Notes: generated by a model from the letters alone, not told the origin. Shown: positions 52,386 to 61,173, counted from the first letter of the stretch. The stretch: DNA of 62,934 nt from an uncultured Megasphaera sp. (GCF_900539295.1 NZ_UQBH01000011.1:1-62934), one strand, 5' to 3'. Translations and numbers: made by a program.

Positions 52386-53927
52386 ATGGAGACTTATCAG
52401 ACGAAACATGAAACGCCGGGGATGATTCGCTTCGTCCAACGGCTTTGGCAAAGAGCCTTGTCACAACCGGCCGTCGTCCTGGCTGTCATGACGACCATCC
52501 TTTGTTTTGCAGCCAATTACTTGCTGGTCATTACCGACCCTGTCGAATCGAATTACGCTTTGACGGCCAAGGAAATGCTGGCTTCTGGCGACTATTTTTC
52601 GCCCCGCATTTTTGGCAATTATTGGTATGATAAACCGATTTTCTTCTATTGGGAGCTCATCGCTGCCTTTAAATTATTTGGCATCAGCAACTTTGCCGCC
52701 CGTTTCTTCCCAGCCCTCTTCGGCGTTGCCGGCATCCTCTTGGCCTATGCCTTTGCAGCCCGGCTCTATGACAAGAAAACGGGATTTTTCACGGGCCTCA
52801 TCTTGCTGACGACGGTCGAATATTTCTACCTGTCCAAGGCGGTCATCACCGATATGACCCTGTTCGTCTTTTATTCGGCCTGCCTCATGGCCTTTTATAT
52901 TGCCTACAGTGAAAAACGGCCGGCCTTCTATTATGCAGCCTACGCCTTTGCCGGCCTGGCCGTCCTGACCAAAGGCCCCATCGGCCTCTTGCAGCCGGGA
53001 CTCATTATCCTGGTGTTCCTCTTATGGCGCCGCGACCTAAAAGCCTTGCTGCACATTAAAATGATTTCCGGCCTGCTTCTCTTTTTGGCCATCACAGCCA
53101 TTTGGTATGTCCCCATGTACCTCATGCACGGCAGCAATTTTATCAGCCAGTTCATCGGCGTCCACAACGTCCTGCGGGCGACTGTATCGGAACATCCGCG
53201 ATACGACGTTTGGTACTACTACAGTGCCATCTTCTTAGTCGGCTTCATCCCCTGGGTATTCACGCTGCCCCTGGCTTGGCGCGACTACGGCCTGACCCGG
53301 AAAATGGCAGCCCTTTGGAAGGAAAAGAAAGTGCATCTTCCAGCCCTTTCCATGAAGACCCAGTTCCTCATCGTCTGGGCGGTCACGATCTTCGTTACTT
53401 ATCAGCTCATGGCGACGAAGTACATGACCTATACCTTCCCGTATATGATTCCCATTGCCATCGGCTTTGCTTCGTATTTAAAGAAGTATGACCGCTTGGT
53501 CGTCAATATGGCCGGCATCGTCCTGGCCCTTTACGTGGCCGTGACCTACTTGGTCATCATCCCTCAGTGCCAGCAGGCTTCGGCCTACGGCGTCTCCCAA
53601 GTCGTCCGTACCATGGCCGACGATCAGACGACGGTCGTCATGTACGGCGGCCGCTATTCCGTATCCCAGACCTATTATTCCGGCCACCCGGCCTATCGCC
53701 TGGTCCAAGGTGATCGAATCAGTCAGCTCCTGCCCGGAGATATCAGCTGGAATGCGAAAAATGTCATGCCTTTCATGGCTATCGAAGACCTGCCCGATCA
53801 CGACAAGGTCCTGGCCCTGGTCAATGACCGCGATGAAGCCCACTTCCTGCAGGAAGTTCCCGGCAAGTGGAAATGGGTCACGCAAAAGGGGATTTGGACT
53901 GTTTACCAAAAAGAAAGCGATTTGTAG
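52386..53927 (+). CDS. ArnT-like lipid-linked-sugar glycosyltransferase
   Basis: A 513-residue membrane protein of the PMT/ArnT (GT39/GT83-like) fold with about 11 hydrophobic segments. The first periplasmic loop reads DPVESNYALTAKEML...GDYFSPRI, then YDKPIFFYW and LTKGPIG, as in ArnT and related undecaprenyl-phosphate-sugar transferases. ArnT puts aminoarabinose on lipid A. Here the sugar and acceptor (lipid A or another envelope polymer) are unknown. No arn synthesis genes are adjacent. Expected to be controlled by the two-component system next to it. Confidence 0.85.
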   Translation: METYQTKHETPGMIRFVQRLWQRALSQPAVVLAVMTTILCFAANYLLVITDPVESNYALTAKEMLASGDYFSPRIFGNYWYDKPIFFYWELIAAFKLFGISNFAARFFPALFGVAGILLAYAFAARLYDKKTGFFTGLILLTTVEYFYLSKAVITDMTLFVFYSACLMAFYIAYSEKRPAFYYAAYAFAGLAVLTKGPIGLLQPGLIILVFLLWRRDLKALLHIKMISGLLLFLAITAIWYVPMYLMHGSNFISQFIGVHNVLRATVSEHPRYDVWYYYSAIFLVGFIPWVFTLPLAWRDYGLTRKMAALWKEKKVHLPALSMKTQFLIVWAVTIFVTYQLMATKYMTYTFPYMIPIAIGFASYLKKYDRLVVNMAGIVLALYVAVTYLVIIPQCQQASAYGVSQVVRTMADDQTTVVMYGGRYSVSQTYYSGHPAYRLVQGDRISQLLPGDISWNAKNVMPFMAIEDLPDHDKVLALVNDRDEAHFLQEVPGKWKWVTQKGIWTVYQKESDL

Positions 53928-53943
53928 TCCCCCTGGAATGGCC

Positions 53944-53977
53944 TTGTGACTGAATTGTAACGGCCGGCGCGTATACT
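53944..53977 (+). promoter_or_regulatory. Direct-repeat operator and promoter of the small charged exported protein
   Basis: TTGTGAC (53944-53950) and TTGTAAC (53955-53961) are 11 bp apart. TATACT (53972-53977) follows. Same geometry as the sites at 50036 and 52313. Confidence 0.5.
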
Positions 53978-54009
53978 ATAGTCAATCTTAAATGAAGGGG
54001 TTGATTATT

Positions 54010-54339
54010 ATGAAAAAGTTTCAGAATATAATGCGCATGGCCTTAGTCCTGGTGATTACGGTGGCAACCTTCAGCGGCGCTGCCCTGACGGCCCAGGCTG
54101 CAGAACCGAGACCGTATAATCAGCAGTGGGAACATCAGGATAATGATCGTCATCGTGACAACCACAACGACAAGAAAGATAAGAACGATAAGAACCACAA
54201 GAAATATAAGAACGACTGGAAAGAAAAAGAAAAACCCAGCAAATCGAATCCTAAAAAAGATGTCGACCAGGCTAACCGTAAAGCCAATATCGCCATCGGC
54301 GTCGCTGCCATTGCAACGATCGTCGCCTTGTCGAAATAA
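54010..54339 (+). CDS. Small exported, highly charged protein
   Basis: A 109-residue protein: signal peptide (residues 1-31, ending AQAA), a hydrophilic middle made almost only of His, Asp, Asn, Lys, Glu and Arg (about 33-88), and a C-terminal hydrophobic helix (about 91-107, ANIAIGVAAIATIVALSK). No known family. The His/Asp content could bind metal, and the basic stretches could bind LPS or polyanions. Both ideas are untested. Third unit of the repeat-bearing block. Start follows AAGGGG. TTG 54001 is an alternative. Confidence 0.7.
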   Translation: MKKFQNIMRMALVLVITVATFSGAALTAQAAEPRPYNQQWEHQDNDRHRDNHNDKKDKNDKNHKKYKNDWKEKEKPSKSNPKKDVDQANRKANIAIGVAAIATIVALSK

Positions 54340-54349
54340 GCTTGATTCT

Positions 54350-54378
54350 AAGACTGTCCCTTTGGGGCAGTCTTTTTT
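54350..54378 (+). terminator. Terminator after the small exported protein
   Basis: AAGACTGTCCC pairs with GGGGCAGTCTT over a 3-nt loop, then TTTTTT. Confidence 0.85.
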
Positions 54379-54404
54379 GTGCCCGGAACCTTTGGGGGCC
54401 GTCC

Positions 54405-54433
54405 TTGTCAAGGGACGGTCCGATGGGTATAAT
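54405..54433 (+). promoter_or_regulatory. Promoter of trmK-nif3
   Basis: TTGTCA (54405-54410), 17 bp, TATAAT (54428-54433). Confidence 0.65.
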
Positions 54434-54467
54434 AAAATAGTATATAACGATAAAGGATGTGTTTGTT

Positions 54468-55157
54468 ATGCAATTGACGCCGCGCCTCGAGGCTGCCGTG
54501 TCTCTGATTCCCAAGGGGACAGTCATCGCCGACATCGGGACCGACCATGCCTATATTCCGGTCCATACCTGTGAAACGGGGTGGTGCCCGTCGGCCATTG
54601 CCGCCGATATCGTACCGGGACCGTTGGCAGCGGCCAAGGCCCACGTCGCAGGAGCGGGCCTTGCGGACCGCATCGACTGCCGTCTCGGCGACGGCTTGAC
54701 CTGCGTTGCCGCCGGTGAAGCCGACGGGGCCGTCATCTGCGGCATGGGGGGATCCCTGATGATCAAGATCCTTCAACAGTCCTATGACGTCTGGCAGTCC
54801 TTGAAGTTTGTCGTCGTCCAGCCCCAAAGCGATGCCGGAGTGCTGCGCCGTTATCTCTACGACCAGGGCTGGCACATCGAGGACGAGCGGTTGGTCATCG
54901 ACGACGGCCGCCTCTACGAAATGCTGCGGGCGGTGCCGGGAAGGGCGGAAGCCTTGCCGGACTGGCAGTATGAAGTGGGGCCCGTCAATTGGCAGCGCCG
55001 CGACGGGCTCCTCGTCCGCAAAATCGAGATCCTCATGGAGACTAAAGGTCGGATTTTAGCGGGCCTCCGGAAGAGCCGCCGCGACCTGCACGTTCAAATT
55101 GAAGAACTAGAAAAGGAATTGTCCTTTTGGAGGGAAATGAAGTGTCAGTTACAGTAG
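54468..55157 (+). CDS. trmK: tRNA (adenine-22-N1)-methyltransferase TrmK
   Basis: A 229-residue Rossmann-fold methyltransferase. The SAM site starts VIADIGTDHAYIPV, followed by AICGMGG and VVQPQS, as in TrmK/YqfN. The C-terminal coiled coil (about 185-225) is typical. Overlaps the next gene by 16 nt. This pair with yqfO/nif3 is conserved in Firmicutes. Confidence 0.93.
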   Translation: MQLTPRLEAAVSLIPKGTVIADIGTDHAYIPVHTCETGWCPSAIAADIVPGPLAAAKAHVAGAGLADRIDCRLGDGLTCVAAGEADGAVICGMGGSLMIKILQQSYDVWQSLKFVVVQPQSDAGVLRRYLYDQGWHIEDERLVIDDGRLYEMLRAVPGRAEALPDWQYEVGPVNWQRRDGLLVRKIEILMETKGRILAGLRKSRRDLHVQIEELEKELSFWREMKCQLQ

Positions 55158-56263
55158 GAGAAATTGTAAAGGTATTGAATACATGGGCGCCTTTGGAGCT
55201 GAAAGAATCGTGGGATAATCCGGGACTGCTCATTGGAAATCCGGCTGAAAAAGTCGACAAAGTGCTGGTGACCCTGGATGTCATGATGGAGACCGTCGAC
55301 TACGCCATTGAACAAGGCGTCACCATGATCGTCAGCCACCATCCGGTCATCTTCGACGGCCTTAAATCGCTGCGCACCGATACCTATGACGGGGCCATGT
55401 ACCAAAAGCTCCTGGCCCACCACATCGCCGTCTACAGTGGCCATACCAACCTCGACAGTGCCGACGGCGGCGTCAATGATGTCCTGGCCAATTTACTGGG
55501 CCTTACGGATATCGAAGGCTTTGTTCCCGTTTCGGAAGACAAGCTCTATAAAATCGCCGTCTACGTCCCGGAAAGCCACAGCGAGGCCCTTCGCAAGGCC
55601 TTAGCCGACAGCGGCGCCGGCTATATCGGAAATTACAGCGACTGTTCCTTTACGACGAAGGGAGAAGGGCGGTTCAAAGCTCATGAAGGGGCGGATCCTT
55701 TCATCGGCAGTGTCGGAAAAGTTGAAACCGTCGCTGAAGAACGGATCGAAACCATCGTTCCTGAAAGCGGTTTGAATCAGGTCCTGCAGGCTATGATTGC
55801 GGCTCATCCCTATGAAGAACCGGCCTATGACATCTATCCCTTGAAAAATGCCGGCCATCCCTTCACCATGGGCCGTGTCGGCAATTGGCCGACGCCGGAA
55901 CCGGCAGGGGAAGTCCTGAAGAAGATAAAAAATCTTCTTCATCGCGACGCCTTGTCCTATGCCGGCGATACGGACGTGACCGTTCGCCGCGTCGCCCTCC
56001 TCGGCGGCGGCGGAGCCGGCTTCATCAAGGCCGCTAAAGCTGCCGGTGCCGACCTCTATCTCACAGGGGACGTCAAATACCACGACGCTCAGGAAGCCCG
56101 GAAACAAGGCATCGTCGTCGTCGACGGCGGCCACTTCGGAACGGAATCGCCTGTCGTTGACGACCTCTGCCGGAGACTTCAGGCTGCATCGGCGGAACGG
56201 CAGTGGGGTATCGACTGCCGGCGCGATCCGACGTCGCAGGATATGATTCAGTATTTAATCTAA
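55142..56263 (+). CDS. Nif3-like dinuclear metal protein (YqfO)
   Basis: A 373-residue Nif3/YqfO protein (annotated elsewhere as GTP cyclohydrolase I type 2 homologue). Metal-site blocks IVSHHPVIFDG, GHTNLDSADGG and DGGHFGTE are intact, and the middle CutA/PII-like insert is present. Function is not settled. The GTG at 55142 is well spaced from GGAGGG. An in-frame ATG at 55127 would put the start before that site. Confidence 0.92.
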   Translation: MSVTVGEIVKVLNTWAPLELKESWDNPGLLIGNPAEKVDKVLVTLDVMMETVDYAIEQGVTMIVSHHPVIFDGLKSLRTDTYDGAMYQKLLAHHIAVYSGHTNLDSADGGVNDVLANLLGLTDIEGFVPVSEDKLYKIAVYVPESHSEALRKALADSGAGYIGNYSDCSFTTKGEGRFKAHEGADPFIGSVGKVETVAEERIETIVPESGLNQVLQAMIAAHPYEEPAYDIYPLKNAGHPFTMGRVGNWPTPEPAGEVLKKIKNLLHRDALSYAGDTDVTVRRVALLGGGGAGFIKAAKAAGADLYLTGDVKYHDAQEARKQGIVVVDGGHFGTESPVVDDLCRRLQAASAERQWGIDCRRDPTSQDMIQYLI

Positions 56264-56307
56264 CGGTTCCGTTAAGAGCCGATGACGATAAGGAAGGCAG
56301 ATGTATT

Positions 56308-56952
56308 ATGACTAAAGAAGAACATGTAAAACATTTATTAGAAGACCCTGTTTATGCCATCATGGGCAATGAAGAACTTTGCCTGGGCCGGAGCAATGTC
56401 GACGTCGCCAAGGGGCTGATCGCCGCCGGCGTTACCATCATCCAGTACCGGGAAAAACATAAGAAATGGCGTGCTAAATATGAAGAAGCCAAAATCATTG
56501 CCGAGCTCTGCCATGAACAGGGCGTAACCTTCATCATGAACGATTCGACGGATTTGGCCGTCGCCTGCGGTGCCGACGGCATTCACGTCGGCCAGGACGA
56601 TGCCCCGGTCGAAGTCGTTCGCCAATTGGCAGGGCCGGATGTCTTTATCGGCGTTTCGACGAATACCATCGACGAAATGAAACAGGCTCAGGCCGACGGC
56701 GCCGATTACGTCGGCTTTGGTCCTATGTTCCCGACCCAATCGAAGGCCGATGCCGATGAAGTCGTCAGCGACGAAGCCAAGGCCTTTGCCTTGAAGTTCA
56801 GCCTGCCCGTCGTCACCATCGGCGGCATCAGCCTGGACAACATCCGCAGCATCTACGATGAGGGCTTCCGTTCCTTTGCCATGATTTCGGCCATCGTCGG
56901 AAAAGAAGACATGAATAAGGCCGTTGCCGACATCCGCCGTATCTTGCAGTAA
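56308..56952 (+). CDS. thiE: Thiamine-phosphate synthase
   Basis: A 214-residue TIM-barrel enzyme that joins HMP pyrophosphate and thiazole phosphate. QYREK, NDSTDLAVACGADGIHVGQDD, IGVSTNT, GADYVGFGPMFPT and TIGGIS match ThiE. The usual TKxx segment after GPxFxT is changed to QSKADADEVVS. With thiM and thiW elsewhere in this window, thiazole salvage seems complete. Confidence 0.9.
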   Translation: MTKEEHVKHLLEDPVYAIMGNEELCLGRSNVDVAKGLIAAGVTIIQYREKHKKWRAKYEEAKIIAELCHEQGVTFIMNDSTDLAVACGADGIHVGQDDAPVEVVRQLAGPDVFIGVSTNTIDEMKQAQADGADYVGFGPMFPTQSKADADEVVSDEAKAFALKFSLPVVTIGGISLDNIRSIYDEGFRSFAMISAIVGKEDMNKAVADIRRILQ

Positions 56953-56978
56953 AAGCAAGGACAGATCGGTCATCGTCA

Positions 56979-57007
56979 TTGACGGCGATAGGAAAATATG
57001 ATATTCT
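56979..57007 (+). promoter_or_regulatory. Promoter of rnpB
   Basis: TTGACG (56979-56984), 17 bp, TATTCT (57002-57007). Confidence 0.6.
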
Positions 57008-57013
57008 ATAAGG

Positions 57014-57365
57014 CGTTGAGTATGAAAGGCAATCGCTAGTGCTTTGCATTAGAGGAAAGTCCGAGCTCCGCAGGGCAGGATGCCGGCTAACGGCCGGCGA
57101 AGGTGACTTTAGGGACAGTGCCACAGAAATGTGTACCGCCACGCAAGTGGTAAGGGTGGAACGGTGCGGTAAGAGCGCACCAGCGGTACAGTAATGTACC
57201 GGCTAGGTAAACCCCATCTGGAGCAAGACCGAATAGGGAAGGGATGAAGCGGCCCGCTGATCTTCCGGGTTGTGTCGCTTGAACATGCTGGCAACAGTAT
57301 GTCTAGATAGATGATTGCTGCTGCGCAAGCAGTACAAAACTCGGCTTATTGATTACTCATCACTG
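57014..57365 (+). ncRNA. rnpB: RNase P RNA, bacterial class A
   Basis: The catalytic RNA that trims tRNA 5' ends. Conserved blocks in order: GAGGAAAGTCCGAGCTC (57051), CAGAAA (57124), GGTAAGGGTGGAACGGTGCGG (57148), GTAAACCCC (57208), AGATAGATGATTGC (57306) and CTCGGCTTAT (57341). The last block reads ACAAAACTCGGCTTAT, with changes from the common ACAGAACCCGGCTTAT. Ends are approximate, set from the promoter and the terminator. Confidence 0.95.
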
Positions 57366-57374
57366 TAGAAATAC

Positions 57375-57416
57375 AGGGGACTGTTGCGTGATATGACAGC
57401 ATGCGGCAGTCCCTTT
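57375..57416 (+). terminator. rnpB terminator
   Basis: AGGGGACTGTTGCGTG pairs with CATGCGGCAGTCCCTTT. Confidence 0.8.
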
Positions 57417-57530
57417 ACATTTATGGCCTTCCATGATATTATTGCAATAAGTGGATTCTCTTGGCCTTTACCATAAGAATGAATTACCACGGCAAGGAAT
57501 ACTTAAACAAACAAAAGCGAGGGATTTAAG

Positions 57531-58757
57531 TTGGCATTAATCGTTAAGAAGTTTGGCGGTAGCTCCGTGGCTACGCCGGACAAAATGCGTGCTATTGTGC
57601 AACGGGTCTTGAAGGGGAAAAAGCCTGAAGACAAAATCGTCATCGTCGTTTCTGCAATGGGGGACACGACGGATGATTTAGTAGCCTTAGCAAAGCAGAT
57701 TACCTCTAAGGCTTACGGCCGTGAAATGGATATGCTCCTGACGACGGGCGAACAGGTTTCAATCGCTCTCATGGCCATGGCTTTCCAAGAAGCCGGTCAG
57801 AAAGCCGTCTCCTTTACAGGGGCTCAGGCAGGCATCAAGACCAGCGATGCTTTCAACAAGGGCCGTATCTTGGCATTGAAGCCGGCCCGCATCATGAAAG
57901 CGCTGGAACAGGATAATATCGTCGTCGTTGCCGGTTTCCAAGGCATTACCGGTCATGGCGATATCACCACCCTCGGCCGCGGCGGTTCCGATACGACAGC
58001 CGTTGCCATTGCCGGTGCTATCCACGCTGATGTTTGTGAAATTTATACCGACGTTGACGGCGTATACACGTCTGATCCCCGTGTCGTTCCCAATGCTAGA
58101 AAAATCGAACAGATCACATACGGCGAGATGCTGGAAATGGCAAAGCTCGGCGCCGGTGTCATGCAGCCCCGGGCCGTCGAAATGGGCAGCCGCTTCGGCG
58201 TTCCCATTTACGTGCGCTCGACTTTTTCGGAAGATGAAGGAACTATGATACAGGAGGATTGCTCTATGGAAGTCAAACAATATCTCATCCGCGGCGTCGC
58301 TTCGGATAAAAATGTTGCTAAAATTACCGTTCTCGGTATCCCTAATAAACCGGGGTTTGCTTACCGCGTCTTTTCTGAATTGGCAGAAAAGAACGTCGAC
58401 GTCGACATGATCGTTCAGAGCGTTCGCTATGCCAACGAAGGCGTAACGGACATTACCTTTACCATTGCCCGTACGGATTTGGAAGAAGCCGAATCGGTCT
58501 TCCATGCCCTGCGCACGGAAATGCCTGTCGAAGACATCATCATCGACGATAAGATGGCCAAGGTTTCCGTCGTCGGCGCCGGTATGGCCGGTCACCCGGG
58601 CATTGCAGCCGGTATGTTCGGTGTCCTCAGCGACAACAACGTCAATATCGAAATCATTTCCACGTCGGAAATCAGTATTACCTGCCTCATTGCGGAAGAC
58701 GTCGTCGATATGGCTGTCAAAGCCATTCACCAGCACTTCTTCGACGAAGAAGACTAG
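57531..58757 (+). CDS. lysC: Aspartokinase (alpha subunit)
   Basis: A 408-residue aspartate kinase, first step to lysine, threonine and methionine. N-terminal kinase with KKFGGSSVAT, TTGEQVSIALMA and GRGGSDTTAVA, and two C-terminal ACT domains (about 265-408) for feedback control. TTG start after GAGGGA. Inside the gene a strong second ribosome site can give the separate beta subunit (58266-58757). No lysine riboswitch is seen upstream. Confidence 0.94.
   Translation: MALIVKKFGGSSVATPDKMRAIVQRVLKGKKPEDKIVIVVSAMGDTTDDLVALAKQITSKAYGREMDMLLTTGEQVSIALMAMAFQEAGQKAVSFTGAQAGIKTSDAFNKGRILALKPARIMKALEQDNIVVVAGFQGITGHGDITTLGRGGSDTTAVAIAGAIHADVCEIYTDVDGVYTSDPRVVPNARKIEQITYGEMLEMAKLGAGVMQPRAVEMGSRFGVPIYVRSTFSEDEGTMIQEDCSMEVKQYLIRGVASDKNVAKITVLGIPNKPGFAYRVFSELAEKNVDVDMIVQSVRYANEGVTDITFTIARTDLEEAESVFHALRTEMPVEDIIIDDKMAKVSVVGAGMAGHPGIAAGMFGVLSDNNVNIEIISTSEISITCLIAEDVVDMAVKAIHQHFFDEED
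58252..58757 (+). CDS. Internal ribosome site and aspartokinase beta subunit
   Basis: AGGAGG (58253-58258) lies just before an in-frame ATG at 58266, giving a 163-residue protein made of the ACT-domain part. B. subtilis aspartokinase II (lysC) is made this way, with an alpha and a 163-residue beta chain in an alpha2beta2 enzyme. Length and position agree. Coding part starts at 58266. Confidence 0.8.
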
Positions 58758-58765
58758 GGGGATTC

Positions 58766-59065
58766 ATGTCTGTATTGGATAGCTTTATAGAAGAAATGCT
58801 GCAGTCTGAACTGCCGAAGCGGGTGACGCTGGAACGGCTCATTCACGGCCTGGAAGTCGAGAAGCCGCCGAAGTTTGCCATTCCGGCACCGAAATATACC
58901 TTTGAAACGAATCTACACGGCTTTCGGTACGATTACCAGCATCAAACTGTTACGATTTCCTATAAAGTAGCTCACGGCCTTCACGATGATATGACCGTGC
59001 CCTTTACCACCTTCCGGGTCCTGCTGGAAGGGCTGGGTGTCTGTATCCGAATGCAGAAGTGGTAG
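58766..59065 (+). CDS. Hypothetical 99-residue protein
   Basis: A 99-residue cytoplasmic-type protein, no membrane segment, helical N-terminus (SFIEEMLQSEL) and a beta-rich second half (YTFETNLHGFRYDYQHQTVTISYKV). I do not recognise a family. Only 8 nt follow lysC and AGGGGGA precedes the ATG, so it is probably cotranscribed with lysC. The terminator after it ends the unit. Confidence 0.7.
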   Translation: MSVLDSFIEEMLQSELPKRVTLERLIHGLEVEKPPKFAIPAPKYTFETNLHGFRYDYQHQTVTISYKVAHGLHDDMTVPFTTFRVLLEGLGVCIRMQKW

Positions 59066-59071
59066 TTAAAT

Positions 59072-59107
59072 TTGCCGCAGTTCCTGAGGGGATTGCGGCT
59101 TTTTTTT
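59072..59107 (+). terminator. Terminator directly upstream of acpS
   Basis: GCCGCA (59074-59079) pairs with TGCGGC (59094-59099), then eight T. The T-run abuts the GGAGG of acpS, so acpS translation depends on read-through or an unseen promoter. Confidence 0.75.
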
Positions 59108-59117
59108 GGAGGAAATT

Positions 59118-59480
59118 ATGCGCTGTGGGACCGATATTGTGCAAATCAGCCGCATGGACGTACTGGTGCGGCGCCGCGGCACGTCGCTGAACCGCTTTTT
59201 TACGGAGCGGGAACTGGACTACTGCCACCGTGGCGAGTTGTGGCGGACCGAGTCCCTGGCCGGGATCTTTGCGGCCAAAGAGGCCCTGTTCAAGGCCTTG
59301 GGGACGGGCTTTCGCCAGGGAAAATGGACCGACGTCGAAGTCGTTCACGATGAATTGGGGGCGCCGCAGTACCGGTTTTACGGCTACTATGCCAAGGCCG
59401 TGCGCGAAATGAGCTGCCAGCCTCCGTCCCTGTCCATCGCCCATGACGGGGACTATGCCGTGGCTTTTGTCGTCATGTAA
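59118..59480 (+). CDS. acpS: Holo-ACP synthase
   Basis: A 120-residue phosphopantetheinyl transferase that activates acyl carrier protein with CoA. GTDIVQISRM, FTERELDYC and GIFAAKEALFKALG match AcpS, including the metal-binding D and E. SIAHDGDYAVAFVV at the end is typical. GGAGG precedes ATG 59118. Followed by nnr, a frequent neighbour. Confidence 0.94.
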   Translation: MRCGTDIVQISRMDVLVRRRGTSLNRFFTERELDYCHRGELWRTESLAGIFAAKEALFKALGTGFRQGKWTDVEVVHDELGAPQYRFYGYYAKAVREMSCQPPSLSIAHDGDYAVAFVVM

Positions 59481-59519
59481 GATTACAACTACTTAAGGAT
59501 TTACGAAGGGAGCCGGGTC

Positions 59520-61172
59520 ATGAAAAAGATAAATACAGCCGCTCAGATGCGGCAAATGGATTATGAGGCCATGCACGGCAATTACGCCATCGCACCGGCC
59601 GTGCTGATGGAAAATGCCGGCCGGGCCGTAGCCGAACGGGCAGAAAAATGGATTGAAGGTTGGGACGGAAGGGACGTCGTTCTCTTTTGCGGCAAGGGCA
59701 ACAACGGCGGCGATGGTTTCGTCATCGCCCGCTATATCTTAGCCGCCGGGGCCAGGGCCTACGTCTACATCTTGGGCGAGGAGGGCGACTACAGTGACGA
59801 AGCCCGTCAGCACCTCCATACTTTGAAGGAATTGGCCGACGATGAAACGTGCCTTCTCCTGCCGCCGCCGGTCAGCGAAGAAGATTGGTATCTCCTGCGA
59901 AAAAGACTTCATGCCTCGTCCATCGTCATCGATGCCATGGTCGGCACGGGATTTCACGGCAGCCTGCGCCAGCCCGTGGCAGCCATCGTCGCGGAAGTCA
60001 ACGCCGCTGCCGCTGCCGGAGCAGTGACGGTCATTGCCGTCGACATGCCGACCGGCGTCAACAGCGATACGGGCGTCGTCAGCCATGGTGACGATGAAGA
60101 AGACGGGCCCCTCTTTGCCGACATGACCGTCACCTTCGGCGTCTTGAAGCGCGGTCTGGCCCTCTATCCGGGACGGGCCTGCGCCGGCCATATCGAAGTC
60201 GATTCCATCGGCATGCCCGGGCCGCTCCTCCACGGCGTCGATAACGATGCCGTCTATTTACTGCAGCAGTCGGACATCGCCGAAATCGTCGTGCCCCGCA
60301 GTCCCGACAGCCACAAGGGGAGTCACGGGACGATTGCCGTCGTCACCGGCAGCAGCCAAATGGCCGGTGCCGCCCTCATGGCTGCCCACGGCGCCGTCCG
60401 CAGCGGTGCCGGCAAGGTCTTTCTCCGCGTACCCGGCAAAGTAGGGCCGTACTGCATCGGCGTCCAGCCGGAAGTCATGGTCAAAAGCGTCGGCACCGGC
60501 GACTGCTTTACGGCAGACGATGCCGACGCCATCATCGAAGAAAGCGGCAGCTGGTCGGTCCTGGCCATGGGGCCCGGTATGGGCAAGGATGACCGGACGC
60601 GGGAATTCTTGAAGCGCGTCTTAGCCGGAACGACGTGCCCCGTCGTCCTCGATGCCGACGCCCTGAACCTCTTGGCCGGTGAAAAAGACTTCGTGGCCGC
60701 CATGGGATATCGAATCATCGTGACGCCCCACTTGGCAGAATTTTCCCGCCTCAGCGGATTTCCCATGGCCGAGATCAAAGAAGACCTCATCGGAAGGGCA
60801 AGGGCCTTTGCCGCCGACTGGAAGGTGAACCTGGTCCTCAAAGGGGCGCCGACCCTCATCGTGTCGGCCAAGACGGGCAACGTCTACGTCAATCCGACGG
60901 GCAATGCCGGCATGGCCTGCGGCGGTATGGGCGATATCCTGACCGGCATGATCGCCTCTATGACGGCCCACCAGGGCATGAGCGACCTTTGCAGTGCCGC
61001 CTGTGCCGGCGTCTATCTCCACGGCGCGGCCGGCGACGCCTGCCGAAAAGACCGGGGCCCCTATGGCTTTACGCCCATGGAAACGGCCGATGCCCTGCCG
61101 GGCGTCCTGGCCGATCTCGAAGGAAATCTGGCGCTGCCCATTTTGCAGCAGCCCTTAATTGGAGGCAAGTAA
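59520..61172 (+). CDS. nnr: Bifunctional NAD(P)H-hydrate epimerase/dehydratase
   Basis: A 550-residue metabolite repair enzyme. The N-terminal YjeF domain (about 1-225; CGKGNNGGDGFVIAR, DMPTGVNSDTG) epimerises damaged NAD(P)HX. The C-terminal ADP-dependent dehydratase (about 240-545; GSHGTIAVVTGS, ILKGAPT-like VLKGAPTLI, GNAGMACGGMGDILTGMIA) restores NAD(P)H. The C-terminal GGxGD loop is intact. Confidence 0.94.
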   Translation: MKKINTAAQMRQMDYEAMHGNYAIAPAVLMENAGRAVAERAEKWIEGWDGRDVVLFCGKGNNGGDGFVIARYILAAGARAYVYILGEEGDYSDEARQHLHTLKELADDETCLLLPPPVSEEDWYLLRKRLHASSIVIDAMVGTGFHGSLRQPVAAIVAEVNAAAAAGAVTVIAVDMPTGVNSDTGVVSHGDDEEDGPLFADMTVTFGVLKRGLALYPGRACAGHIEVDSIGMPGPLLHGVDNDAVYLLQQSDIAEIVVPRSPDSHKGSHGTIAVVTGSSQMAGAALMAAHGAVRSGAGKVFLRVPGKVGPYCIGVQPEVMVKSVGTGDCFTADDADAIIEESGSWSVLAMGPGMGKDDRTREFLKRVLAGTTCPVVLDADALNLLAGEKDFVAAMGYRIIVTPHLAEFSRLSGFPMAEIKEDLIGRARAFAADWKVNLVLKGAPTLIVSAKTGNVYVNPTGNAGMACGGMGDILTGMIASMTAHQGMSDLCSAACAGVYLHGAAGDACRKDRGPYGFTPMETADALPGVLADLEGNLALPILQQPLIGGK

Positions 61173-61173
61173 G

